Under the pieces are notes generated by a model that was not told where the DNA came from, made no database searches, and saw only the letters and a list, made by a program, of their open reading frames with translations. Below, one piece after another: positions 17,502 through 27,186 of a stretch of 64,000 nt of DNA (position 1 is the first letter of the stretch; every line of letters starts with the position of its first letter). The translations under genes were made by a program, and so were the position numbers. Origin of the DNA: Enterococcus gallinarum NBRC 100675 (GTDB taxonomy: Bacteria; Bacillota; Bacilli; Lactobacillales; Enterococcaceae); assembly GCF_001544275.1 (NCBI RefSeq), contig NZ_BCQE01000006.1:62001-126000 (forward strand), read 5' to 3'.

Positions 17502-18916
17502 CCTTCAAACGCCTCCTTATCAAATGGATCTTCTTCTGCTTCGTGCAGCGTTCCTTCCATCTGGTTGTTTTCAGGCCCATGTCCTAACTCTCGCCGAATC
17601 AAATAAACCATTGTTAATGCCAAACCAGAGAAAAGAACAAAGTAAACAATATTTGAGATAACAAGCGAAGTTGCCGATACATTTGGCGAAACACTATCTT
17701 CAATCGTAAATAGACCATAGACTGTCCATGGATAGCGACCCAATTCCGTAATCAGCCACCCTGCTGTATTTGCAATGAATGGGGTAAATAATGTTATAGC
17801 CACTACCCAAAGCATCCAGCGTTTCTCAAATAGCGAAGGCTTCTTCTTACGCGTAAAGAATAGCCCCAATGAAGAAACCAACAACATCAATGCACCGAAA
17901 CCAGCCATGATCCGGAAGCTCCAAAACAATGTGTTGACCGGAGGAAAATAGTTCCGATCTCCGTAACGTTCGATCAAATCTTGATTCACTGTGTTCATTC
18001 CATCAATCGAACCAGAAGGTTCGTTAAATGCAAGGATACTCAACATATAAGGAATCTCAACACCAAAAACCCGTTTGTGTTCTCGTTCATTTGCCCATGC
18101 AACTACAGTCCATGCTGCAGGATCTCCGGTATCTTCATACGTACCTTCCATTGCTGCAAATTTCATTGGTTGTTCTTCAACCAAATACTTCATTTGTTCG
18201 TCACCTGCGATCAACACCGTAATTGAACCAAACAAAGCTACTGCAAAACCGATCCGCATTGATTTTTTGAAAAAATCACGGTCAACTTTCTTGTCTTTTT
18301 TCAACAATTGGAAAGCTGACATCCCTGCAATCAGAATTCCTCCCATGGCAATTGCTGCAGTAATAACATGAAGGAACTCATACCAGACTTGCGGGTTAGC
18401 TAACAGGGCTCCGAAGTCAGTCATCTCAGCACGACCATTGTTCAATGTGTATCCAACTGGATGTTGCATAAAACTATTGGCAGCTAAAATCCAGAAAGCA
18501 GAGAGCATCGAGCCAATAGTAACTAACCAAAAGAACGTCATATGCAGCTTAGGGCTGACTTTATCCCATGTAAAAATCCACAATCCTAAGAAAGTTGATT
18601 CCAAAAAGAAGGCTAGCAATGCTTCCAACGCCAAAGGAGCACCAAAAATATCCCCAACAAAACGAGAATAATCAGACCAGTTCATTCCAAATTGAAATTC
18701 TTGAATGATCCCAGTCACCACTCCTACCACAAAACTTAATAGAAAAATATTTCCCCAGAACTTTGTCATCCGGCGATATTTTTCATCTTTTTTGATCACA
18801 TAAAGTGTCTCCATGATTGCAACAACGACACCAGTTCCGATCGAAAACGGTACAAAGAAAAAGTGAAAAATCGTCGTCATCGCGAACTGGATTCGTGCTA
18901 ATGTTACAATATCCAT
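17498..18916 (-). CDS. cydA: Cytochrome bd oxidase subunit I
   Basis: A 472-residue heme-bearing subunit with nine helices. The N-terminal LARIQFAMTTIFHFFFVPFSIG region holds a heme ligand His, and GWLITELGRYPWTVYG is a hallmark motif. At 472 residues it has the short Q-loop typical of Firmicutes, unlike the roughly 520-residue E. coli form. It oxidises (demethyl)menaquinol and reduces oxygen; enterococci need exogenous heme for this. AGGGGG precedes the ATG, and about 700 bases of non-coding sequence with regulatory signals lie upstream. Confidence 0.95.
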   Translation of the reverse strand: MDIVTLARIQFAMTTIFHFFFVPFSIGTGVVVAIMETLYVIKKDEKYRRMTKFWGNIFLLSFVVGVVTGIIQEFQFGMNWSDYSRFVGDIFGAPLALEALLAFFLESTFLGLWIFTWDKVSPKLHMTFFWLVTIGSMLSAFWILAANSFMQHPVGYTLNNGRAEMTDFGALLANPQVWYEFLHVITAAIAMGGILIAGMSAFQLLKKDKKVDRDFFKKSMRIGFAVALFGSITVLIAGDEQMKYLVEEQPMKFAAMEGTYEDTGDPAAWTVVAWANEREHKRVFGVEIPYMLSILAFNEPSGSIDGMNTVNQDLIERYGDRNYFPPVNTLFWSFRIMAGFGALMLLVSSLGLFFTRKKKPSLFEKRWMLWVVAITLFTPFIANTAGWLITELGRYPWTVYGLFTIEDSVSPNVSATSLVISNIVYFVLFSGLALTMVYLIRRELGHGPENNQMEGTLHEAEEDPFDKEAFEG

Positions 18917-19065
18917 TTTACATCCCCCTATTTCTAAAAAATTACATTAAAATCATTCTAAATAAAGAAAAATTCCAAATACGAATATACTCCTCTCTTA
19001 AGTAAAAAAGAAGCAACTTGCCTACTATTTTTATTTTTTAATCGCTTACTCTCCATTCTTTAAAA

Positions 19066-19082
19066 TTGAAACGTTTTCACAA
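19066..19082 (-). promoter_or_regulatory. cre-like and Rex-like composite operator before cydA
   Basis: Minus-strand TTGTGAAAACGTTTCAA contains TGAAAACGTTTCAA, a 13/14 match to the cre consensus (CcpA). It also contains TTGTGAAA, a perfect Rex half-site, with a degraded second half. Control of cyd operons by carbon source and NADH/NAD is known in Gram-positives, so either reading is plausible. Confidence 0.5.
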
Positions 19083-19110
19083 GCGAAATGCTCTGCATTT
19101 CTATGTTTTA

Positions 19111-19140
19111 ATCTTATCACCATCATATGGTAAAGACCAA
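19111..19140 (-). promoter_or_regulatory. Possible cydA promoter
   Basis: Minus-strand TTGGTC (19135-19140) and TAAGAT (19111-19116) are 18 bases apart, just upstream of the cre/Rex-like site. That places a bound repressor downstream of the start point. The -10 is weak. Confidence 0.35.
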
Positions 19141-19314
19141 TTATTCGAATAGATGAGGGAAAACAATTTTTCCTATTCCGTTACCTTACTTCTTTAATCG
19201 GCTCGAAATAATTTTTATTAATCCAAACGTTCTAAGAGAAACTCATCCGCTTCACAAAATAGAGTCGCTATTTTCGAAAATATTGCATTTGATGTAACTT
19301 ACCTTCTGTAAAAA

Positions 19315-19330
19315 TGCTTCACGTGAAACA
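19315..19330. promoter_or_regulatory. parS-like ParB binding site
   Basis: TGCTTCACGTGAAACA differs from the Firmicute parS palindrome TGTTTCACGTGAAACA only at position 3 (T to C). It lies in non-coding DNA. ParB/Spo0J loads chromosome-segregation complexes at such sites, which cluster near the origin. No other near-match to parS was seen in the window. Confidence 0.65.
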
Positions 19331-19558
19331 TTTCAGAAGAAAACACCGACGCCCTTCTAAATTTGCAAAATTTTCCATATCATCAAAAAATATGTTGGTC
19401 CCCTTTTAATTGGAAAGAAAGAGTTAGCCATTCTTGGAAAATTTATTTGAAAAATTAATTTTATTCCGCTTACCAAGTGCAATTATTAAAATTTTTATGA
19501 TGCGTTTATCCATCATTTTTAGATTTTTTACTCTATTCAGACAATCTATTTTTTCAGC

Positions 19559-19593
19559 AAAATAACCGCACAACGATAATCCGTGTTGTGCGG
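19559..19593 (-). terminator. Terminator after the phospho-beta-glucosidase gene
   Basis: A 9-bp perfect stem, CCGCACAAC / GTTGTGCGG (19566-19593), with a T-rich minus-strand tail, begins 22 bases past the stop. Confidence 0.7.
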
Positions 19594-19615
19594 CTATAAA
19601 AAACAAGTATTAATC

Positions 19616-21097
<1,482 letters not shown>

Positions 21098-21121
21098 CTA
21101 GCTGGTTACTGAAAAATACCC

Positions 21122-21181
21122 GAAAAAAATAAAAAACCTAAATAAGAGCCGCTACAAAGAGCGTTTTCTCATTTAGGTTTT
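21122..21181 (-). terminator. Leader terminator controlled by the RAT element
   Basis: Minus-strand AAAACCTAAATGAG pairs with CTCTTATTTAGGTTTT and is followed by a long T-rich tract (plus 21122-21136). An inner CGCT/AGCG hairpin caps it. The ascending arm shares AAAACC with the RAT, so the two folds exclude each other. It also ends EIIC transcripts. Confidence 0.85.
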
Positions 21182-21205
21182 GCCTGATCGAGTCAGTAAC
21201 AATCC
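21176..21205 (-). promoter_or_regulatory. RAT (ribonucleic antiterminator) of the BglG/LicT family
   Basis: On the minus strand the element starts GGATTGTTACTGA and ends ATCAGGCAAAACC, matching the conserved arms of the RAT recognised by LicT, SacT and BglG. It overlaps the ascending arm of the downstream terminator by six bases. When phosphoregulated antiterminator protein binds, the terminator cannot form and the phospho-beta-glucosidase gene is expressed. Confidence 0.88.
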
Positions 21206-21225
21206 ACGTGGGTTTTCTTTCTTTA

Positions 21226-21254
21226 ACTATAGCACTAACTCGTTGGCTTGTCAT
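21226..21254 (-). promoter_or_regulatory. Promoter of the phospho-beta-glucosidase unit
   Basis: Minus-strand ATGACA (21249-21254) and TATAGT (21226-21231) are 17 bases apart, with TG one base before the -10 (extended -10). It lies 17 bases after the EIIC stop and just before the RAT. Confidence 0.65.
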
Positions 21255-21271
21255 CATAAAATCGGTTTCTT

Positions 21272-22591
21272 TTAAACCGTTTCCCCCGTTGCATCGATAC
21301 TTTCAGTTTGTGGGTGACCCTCAGCTTGCGCAGCTTCTGCTTCTGTTTTTAATTTTCCTTTATCTAATATTTTGACAAAAGGAATGTACAACAGGCAGCC
21401 TGCCAAAACGCAAACGACTTGTAGAACTGCGACCTGCCAGCCGCCGGCTAGAAACCCATTTAGAAAAATCGGTGTGCCAAAAGGAACTTGTACGCCACTA
21501 AGTCGTGGGACGATCCCACTCCAGATCGCTAGGTACGCCACAAGTACTTGAACCAATGGTGTTAATATGAACGGAATCGCCATGATTGGATTCAAAATCA
21601 GCGGTAAGCCAAAAATCACCGGCTCATTAATGGTGAACAATCCAGGAACGGCACTCAGGTTAGCAACTGTCCGTGATTGTTTTGATTTCGCCAACAGCAA
21701 AATAACGATAATCAATGACAACGTTCCCCCAGCCCCACCAATACCAGCAAACAAATCATAAAATGACTTGCTCAAAATATTCGGCAGCTCGGAACGAGCA
21801 ACGCCGCTAGCTAAAGCATCCATATTTTCCACATCCATTGGTAAGTATAAAGCGGTGACAAAGCTACCCACCACCAACGAACCATGGATACCGAAGAACC
21901 ATAGCACCATTTGGATCAGTACAATAAATAACAACGAACCTACACTAGAAGACAAGCTTTGCAGCGGCATTGCCAAGATTTGATAGATGAAATCTGAGAA
22001 TGAGCCATAAGAAGTAAAACTGAATGCCCAGCTAATGACGATCGCGGTAAACCCAGAAATAATGGCGGGAATCAAACCGGCGAAGGTATCCGTCACAAAT
22101 TGCGGCACGCCTGCTGGCATTTTGATGGCGATATTTTTTTCTAAAATAAAGCAGTACAAACGAGCAAAGACTAAGCCGCAGATCATAGCGGTAAACAAGC
22201 CTTGAGCGCCGAGTTTGCTCATGTCGAGGGTCGTTGTTTCCTCCAAGGTGACCATTGGCGTCATCATCAAAAAGGCAAACAACGAAACGATGCCGGCAGG
22301 AACCGCCGATTGCTTAAATTCTGTCGCTAAACGGTGACCGACAAGAAAGGAAGCATACACTGAGATAACCCCAACGGTCATACTATAACCGACGGAAAAA
22401 TAGCCGCCAATATTGATCGAGTTGATAAAATCTGTCCACCCTTGAATCGGCAAAACTGCTAACAACAAGGCGATCGAGCCAATAATGTTGATCGGCAGCG
22501 TCGCCATCAACCCGTTTGAAATTGCCTTTAAATACCGATTGTTGGAGATTTTATCTGCAAATACTAATACCTTATCCATATATTTATCCAT
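21272..22591 (-). CDS. PTS EIIC, lactose/cellobiose (CelB/LicC) family
   Basis: A 439-residue membrane permease of the Lac-family PTS with about ten helices. The signature NEPVIFGLPLILNPIMAIPF is intact, and the MTPMVTLEETTTLDMSKLGAQG periplasmic-loop region is typical of CelB. It carries the sugar across the membrane while EIIB phosphorylates it. It is the last gene of the island operon, seven bases after the GH140-like gene; its EIIB partner is the first gene, about 7 kb upstream. No EIIA is encoded in the window. The C-terminal tail is acidic. Confidence 0.9.
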   Translation of the reverse strand: MDKYMDKVLVFADKISNNRYLKAISNGLMATLPINIIGSIALLLAVLPIQGWTDFINSINIGGYFSVGYSMTVGVISVYASFLVGHRLATEFKQSAVPAGIVSLFAFLMMTPMVTLEETTTLDMSKLGAQGLFTAMICGLVFARLYCFILEKNIAIKMPAGVPQFVTDTFAGLIPAIISGFTAIVISWAFSFTSYGSFSDFIYQILAMPLQSLSSSVGSLLFIVLIQMVLWFFGIHGSLVVGSFVTALYLPMDVENMDALASGVARSELPNILSKSFYDLFAGIGGAGGTLSLIIVILLLAKSKQSRTVANLSAVPGLFTINEPVIFGLPLILNPIMAIPFILTPLVQVLVAYLAIWSGIVPRLSGVQVPFGTPIFLNGFLAGGWQVAVLQVVCVLAGCLLYIPFVKILDKGKLKTEAEAAQAEGHPQTESIDATGETV

Positions 22592-22598
22592 TTTCTTT

Positions 22599-23879
22599 TC
22601 ACTCCTTTATTTGGATGACGAACAATACGTCTTCGTGACAATTGTGGGGATGGAAAACAGTGATACCATCGGTAACTGTCAGTTTTGGTTTCAAGAAACG
22701 ATTGCTGTTCAAATCAATCAATGTGACGGTCGCTGTAGAAAGATCTTCTTGCAGGCGAACTGTTGTATTGCTTGGCAAGTAAAGCAAGGCATCATTCCTT
22801 CCTGCGATAGCTGCCAGACGAATCTGTTCATCTACATCGATCAAGCGCTCTTGGCAAGGCACAAGCTCCTGAATATTTAATAATTCAAATAATTGCTTGA
22901 TAAAGCCATAATCATCTGCCCCAGGAAAAGACAAAGCTTCTGGCCAAATCATCGGACGGTCAAACGCTTCCCCGATTTCTTCCGCAAAGGTCGCCGTCGG
23001 GGTTTGCCAACTCCAGATGCCGTGGGCACCGTACGTGATCCCAGCCGAGCCGCCGGCTAACAGTGATTGCCATGCTGCTTTGCGGACATCTTTTTGACCA
23101 AATCGGCCGTATACGTGGCGGGCATAGCCCATTTGTTCATAACAAGGTTCTGAGTTGATGATCGGCAGCTGCGGTTCTCGTTGATAAAAACGCTCTGCCA
23201 AATAATAAGGCATATTCAAAAAGGCGCTGTTATGACCTGATTGGTATAAAAATAAGTCCAAACGTTCGACGATAGGTTCAGGGATTTCTTCAAAACGTCC
23301 CTTGATATGAATAGTTTTCAGGGTATTGGGCGAATGCTTTTCAAAGAAAGCAAAGGCTTCTAGATACGTATCGATGGTTGGCTGTGTTGGGAAATCCGTA
23401 TCGCCACCAATAAAGTAGATCGGATGGAAGGCATCGAAAGTCGCAATCACTTTTTGATAGTAGGCCTGGCGGCAATCCTCAGGCAACACGTTGCGTTCTT
23501 TGTCCAACTGGCTAGCCCACGTGCCGGCGACATAATTTGACCACAAGACGACCAACGCTAAAGTAAAGCCTTTCTCGTCGGCAATTTTACAAAGACGCTG
23601 AGCCCGCTCGAAATAGGCATCCTCCCAAACAGTAAAATCAAAGACGCCCGCATCAACAGGAAACGGCAAGCAGTCAAATTGACCACGGCTGCGATCCCAT
23701 TGCGGTAACACATTGATTTGAAGGGTATTGAAGCCCTGCTCTTTGCGTTTGTCTAAGTAGGTGATCCAGTCATTTTCTTGAATACTAGTAAAGGCACTCC
23801 AGCAAGTATCGGCTAAATAAAAGAAATGCTGTCCGTCTCGCAATAAGGTGCGCTGGTTTTGGCTTACGGTGATTTTCAC
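22599..23879 (-). CDS. DUF4038 / GH140-like glycoside hydrolase (apiosidase-type)
   Basis: A 426-residue protein with a TIM-barrel DUF4038 domain (about 10-330) and a small C-terminal beta domain (about 340-426; LYLPSNTTVRLQ, then DLNSNRFLKPKLTV). The family includes GH140 apiosidases, which release D-apiose from rhamnogalacturonan II. Candidate catalytic residues are Asp160/Asp162 in FIGGDTDF and Glu244 in INSEPCYEQMG. There is no signal peptide, so it acts on an imported substrate. It lies between esterase and EIIC genes in the same operon. Substrate specificity is inferred from the neighbours; other pentosidase activities are possible. Confidence 0.75.
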   Translation of the reverse strand: MKITVSQNQRTLLRDGQHFFYLADTCWSAFTSIQENDWITYLDKRKEQGFNTLQINVLPQWDRSRGQFDCLPFPVDAGVFDFTVWEDAYFERAQRLCKIADEKGFTLALVVLWSNYVAGTWASQLDKERNVLPEDCRQAYYQKVIATFDAFHPIYFIGGDTDFPTQPTIDTYLEAFAFFEKHSPNTLKTIHIKGRFEEIPEPIVERLDLFLYQSGHNSAFLNMPYYLAERFYQREPQLPIINSEPCYEQMGYARHVYGRFGQKDVRKAAWQSLLAGGSAGITYGAHGIWSWQTPTATFAEEIGEAFDRPMIWPEALSFPGADDYGFIKQLFELLNIQELVPCQERLIDVDEQIRLAAIAGRNDALLYLPSNTTVRLQEDLSTATVTLIDLNSNRFLKPKLTVTDGITVFHPHNCHEDVLFVIQIKE

Positions 23880-23924
23880 GGTGGTGCTCTCCTTTCATCG
23901 GCACAAGTTGTGCACTGGCGGTTA

Positions 23925-24782
23925 TTAATCAATATAACTGCTGAGCCAGCCTTCGCACAGCTCAAACCATTTGGCGACATGGGCATTGAGGTGACTTGGC
24001 TTGCGTGCCGTTGTTCGATCCGCTAATGCCAGTCCGTGTTCGCCTTTTTCAAAAATATGCAGTTCAAATGGAATTTCTGCTTCTCTTAATTTGACCGCCA
24101 ACTTCAACGAGTGCGCCACATCGACTAAGACGTCTTCCGTCGTATGCCAGAGAAACATCGGAGGTGTCCACTGATCGACATGATGCAAAATGTTCACGGA
24201 TTGAATGGCTTCTTCTGTCGGTTGTTTACTCCCAAAAAAGCGTTCGTTGGCAGTTAAAGGTGCTTCGATCAGACTAGCGGCAAAGCCTAGATCATCGATT
24301 GGGAAAGCATGCTCTTGATAAACCAATGGGTAGCCGGCGATCGCCAAATTCACTTTCAGTAAGTCACTGCTAACGCCCAACGCTTCTGCCAGCTCAGCAT
24401 CGTGCCAGCGCGTCGCTAACTGCAACGCTAGATGTCCGCCTGCTGAAAAACCGCAAACGATGATTTGCTCCTCATCCACCAACCATTCGTGAGCATGCTC
24501 ACGAATGATCTTGACGGTTTGGGCGGCTTCCATCAAGGCATTGTGGGGAACGTTTTTCACTTGGTCACCGGTGGTGTACCATAAAACAACGCTATTTAGC
24601 CCGATACTATTGAATTTCAAGGCAATGACTTCCGCCTCTCTATCACTGGTAAATGCGTAGCCGCCGCCTGGACAGACGATCACTAGTGGTCGTTTCTTGT
24701 CGACATTGTACTCTTTGGATTGGTGCAATAAATAGGTATCCACGTAAGACGTTTGATTCAATTGGATTCGTTGGGTCTCCAT
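23925..24782 (-). CDS. Alpha/beta hydrolase, acyl-sugar esterase-like
   Basis: A 285-residue cytoplasmic alpha/beta hydrolase of the carbohydrate-esterase/BD-FAE type. The oxyanion-hole motif CPGGGYAFTSDRE, the nucleophile elbow GFSAGGH (Ser113), the acid in LWHTTEDVLVDV and the catalytic His in EKGEHGL are all present. It probably removes acetyl or hydroxycinnamoyl/malonyl groups from plant glycosides before the glycosidases act. That fits flavonoid glycosides, which are often acylated, but the acyl group is not known. It is translated with the kinase upstream (13-base gap). Confidence 0.75.
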   Translation of the reverse strand: METQRIQLNQTSYVDTYLLHQSKEYNVDKKRPLVIVCPGGGYAFTSDREAEVIALKFNSIGLNSVVLWYTTGDQVKNVPHNALMEAAQTVKIIREHAHEWLVDEEQIIVCGFSAGGHLALQLATRWHDAELAEALGVSSDLLKVNLAIAGYPLVYQEHAFPIDDLGFAASLIEAPLTANERFFGSKQPTEEAIQSVNILHHVDQWTPPMFLWHTTEDVLVDVAHSLKLAVKLREAEIPFELHIFEKGEHGLALADRTTARKPSHLNAHVAKWFELCEGWLSSYID

Positions 24783-24794
24783 ACAGCTCCTCCT

Positions 24795-26243
24795 TTATCC
24801 CTCACTAAAAGCAGCTAATTTCTCAATAAACCGTTTCCATTTTTCATATTTCAAACGGATCACGCCATGTTCGGCTTGCGGAACGATCGTGGTCTGCTGA
24901 ATAGCTGGTTCATTCATGGTTGAATTGGCAACCAACATCGTGCCAATGGCTGAAAATTCTTCGACTTCGCTGACGATGACGGGTTTATTGATCAAAGTCG
25001 CCAATAAGCTCATCAAGGCGCGGTTTTTCGAAACACCGCCATCGATCATTACCTGATTGATCAGTCGTTCAGCGACTTCTTCCATCACATCGATCACTGC
25101 TTTGATTTGAAAAATGATGCTTTCTAAAACGGCTTTCAACAGCTCATGAGTCGTCGTCGTGCGTTTCATGCCGACAAAGCTGGCAGTCATCGTATTATCC
25201 CAAAAAGGGGCACCCATTCCTTGCAATGCTGGGATAAAATAGATGTCTTCTTGACTGTCACTGGTCAGCACTTCTTGACAGATCTCAGCTACATCTGGCA
25301 GCGGAGCCACTTGCTCACTGAACCAGTTGATGGCGTCACCACAGGAACGGATGATGCCTTCTAGCGCAAACGCTGTTTCTTGGCTAGTTTGCCAGCCGAC
25401 CGTCGTCAAAATGCGGCGATCCCGCAACGTCTGTTCCTGCTGCACTTGCATCATGATCGAACAACCGGTGCCCATCGTGATTTTTACATCCCCAAGCTTT
25501 TGACAACCTTCACCGAATAATGCCGCTTGTGAATCGGCTAAGATCCCTTTGATAGGGATTCCGTGATAGTCACCGAAAACCGCATCGGAAGGTTTGATCG
25601 CTGGCAAGTCTGCTAGATGGATGCCAAAAAGTTTGACTAATTCTTCATCCCAACAGCCCTCTTCAATATTGTAAAACAATGTTCGGCAAGCGTTGCTGGC
25701 TTCTGTCGCAAATACTGTCCCTTGCGTTAAATTCCACAGGAGCCAACTGTCCATCGTACCGATCGCCAACTCGCCAGTCCCCGACTTTTCTTTGATGGCC
25801 GATAATTCTTGTGCCAGCCATTTTACTTTGGTGCCGGAAAAATACGGGTCTAAGCGCAAACCGGTCTTTTGATTGATCGTCTTTTCCCAGCCTTGTGCCG
25901 TCAATTCTTCACAAATCGCGGCGCTGCGGTTGCATTGCCACACGATCGCATTGTACAGGGGATTGCCGGTCAATCGATCCCAAGCAACGATCGTTTCCCG
26001 CTGATTGGTCAATGACAAGGAAACGATTTGATCTGCAGTGATCGCTTGTTCTTGAAACACTTGTGCCAGCAATTCTTGGACATTTTGCCAAATCTCGAGG
26101 GGATCATGTTCGACCCACCCGACTTTTGGATAAATTTGGCGATGTTTTTTATCGTAACGCTGCACGATTTTCCCTTCTTGAAACAGTAAGAGCTTGGTAC
26201 CGGATGTACTCTGATCTAAAACAAGCTGATAGGTCTTGTCCAT
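24795..26243 (-). CDS. FGGY family sugar kinase
   Basis: A 482-residue kinase of the glycerol/xylulose kinase superfamily. The N-terminal phosphate loop LDQSTSGTKLLLF, the substrate-contact region SLTNQRETIVAWD and the ATPase segments GTGCSIMMQ and IDGGVSKNRALMSLLA are all present. It should phosphorylate the ketose made by the isomerase. Its place directly after the transketolase subunits suggests apulose or another branched/rare ketopentose; xylulose or ribulose are alternatives. The NQRE-type substrate region resembles glycerol kinase more than xylulose kinase. Only one base separates it from the transketolase C gene. Confidence 0.8.
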   Translation of the reverse strand: MDKTYQLVLDQSTSGTKLLLFQEGKIVQRYDKKHRQIYPKVGWVEHDPLEIWQNVQELLAQVFQEQAITADQIVSLSLTNQRETIVAWDRLTGNPLYNAIVWQCNRSAAICEELTAQGWEKTINQKTGLRLDPYFSGTKVKWLAQELSAIKEKSGTGELAIGTMDSWLLWNLTQGTVFATEASNACRTLFYNIEEGCWDEELVKLFGIHLADLPAIKPSDAVFGDYHGIPIKGILADSQAALFGEGCQKLGDVKITMGTGCSIMMQVQQEQTLRDRRILTTVGWQTSQETAFALEGIIRSCGDAINWFSEQVAPLPDVAEICQEVLTSDSQEDIYFIPALQGMGAPFWDNTMTASFVGMKRTTTTHELLKAVLESIIFQIKAVIDVMEEVAERLINQVMIDGGVSKNRALMSLLATLINKPVIVSEVEEFSAIGTMLVANSTMNEPAIQQTTIVPQAEHGVIRLKYEKWKRFIEKLAAFSEG

Positions 26244-26244
26244 C

Positions 26245-27186
26245 TTAAGCTCCTAGAAATGCAACCGCTGTTTTCGCTATGGAGGCACCATCTAATCCAT
26301 AATGGGCAAACAGTTCTGACGAAGAACCAGTAATCAAGGCTTCATCCGGAAAAGCAATGATTTTTTGTCGAATGCTCGTTTCTTCTGCCAGTGTTTCCGC
26401 CACGGCAGCTCCTAAGCCGTTGTATAGGCTATGTTCTTCCACAGTGATCACGGTGCCCGTCTCTTTCGCCACTCGTTTGACCGCTTCGGCATCAAACGGT
26501 TTCAAGGAATGGACGTTTAAGACGGTGGCAGTAATGCCTTGTTTTTCCAGCAGCTCAGCAGCATCCAACGCTTGGCGCACGGTTTCGCCGGTAGCGATCA
26601 ATGCGACATCTTGGCCGCTTCTCAGTTCAATCGCTTTGCCGATCTCAAAAGAATAATCTGCAGAATCATAACAATCTTCAACAGGATTGCGACCGAGACG
26701 GATATAGGCTGGTTCATTTGATGCCGCTAAGGCTTTAAACATTTGGATCGTTTCAAAGCGATCTGCTGGCAACAGCACTTGCAAATTAGGGATCGCTCGT
26801 GCCACTGCGATGTCTTGCAAGGAATGATGACTCATGCCTAATGCCCCATAACTGACACCGCCGCTGATGCCTACGAGTTTGACATTTTTATTCGAATACG
26901 CGACATCGACTTTGATCTGTTCGATACTGCGCATGCTGAGGAAACAAGCCGGGGATGCAACGAAGGGGCGTTTGCCCATATGGGCTAAGCCGGCCGCAAT
27001 ACTGACGATGTTTTGCTCTGCGATCCCTACTTCCACCAATTGTGTCGGTAATTCCTTGGCAAAAGGTGCTAACGAAGCGGAACCACGAGAATCACTGGTC
27101 AACACCGTGATAGCAGGATTCTTTTTTCCTTCTTCGATCAATACGTCGCACATCGCTTGGCGATTGGCAATATTATTTTTTCCCAT
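26245..27186 (-). CDS. Transketolase C-terminal subunit
   Basis: A 313-residue protein equal to the Pyr and C-terminal domains of transketolase (AEQNIVSIAAGLAHMGKRPFV includes the Glu that activates thiamine diphosphate). It must pair with the N-terminal subunit encoded just upstream; the two frames overlap by 14 bases. Split transketolases are often pathway-specific. One documented example is the two-subunit apulose-4-phosphate transketolase (AptA/AptB), which makes xylulose 5-phosphate and dihydroxyacetone phosphate. Here the kinase and isomerase neighbours point to such a dedicated role. A general pentose-phosphate role cannot be excluded. Confidence 0.8.
   Translation of the reverse strand: MGKNNIANRQAMCDVLIEEGKKNPAITVLTSDSRGSASLAPFAKELPTQLVEVGIAEQNIVSIAAGLAHMGKRPFVASPACFLSMRSIEQIKVDVAYSNKNVKLVGISGGVSYGALGMSHHSLQDIAVARAIPNLQVLLPADRFETIQMFKALAASNEPAYIRLGRNPVEDCYDSADYSFEIGKAIELRSGQDVALIATGETVRQALDAAELLEKQGITATVLNVHSLKPFDAEAVKRVAKETGTVITVEEHSLYNGLGAAVAETLAEETSIRQKIIAFPDEALITGSSSELFAHYGLDGASIAKTAVAFLGA

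Larger units (their letters stand above)
18917..19558. other. Long intergenic region upstream of cydA
   Basis: This gene-free stretch of about 640 bases separates cydA from the phospho-beta-glucosidase terminator. It holds a cre/Rex-like site (19066-19082), a possible promoter (19111-19140) and a parS-like palindrome (19315-19330). The remaining AT-rich sequence shows no credible open frame; the longest minus-strand frame near 19424-19606 lacks a ribosome binding site. Confidence 0.6.

Noticed and set aside
19424-19606. 60-codon minus-strand open frame in the region before cydA
   Set aside because: No ribosome binding site, AT-driven composition, and it overlaps the phospho-beta-glucosidase terminator.
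21203-21210. Second CACGTG palindrome near the RAT, and others at 58904 and 63964
   Set aside because: The flanking bases do not fit parS; only the 19315 site has the extended palindrome.
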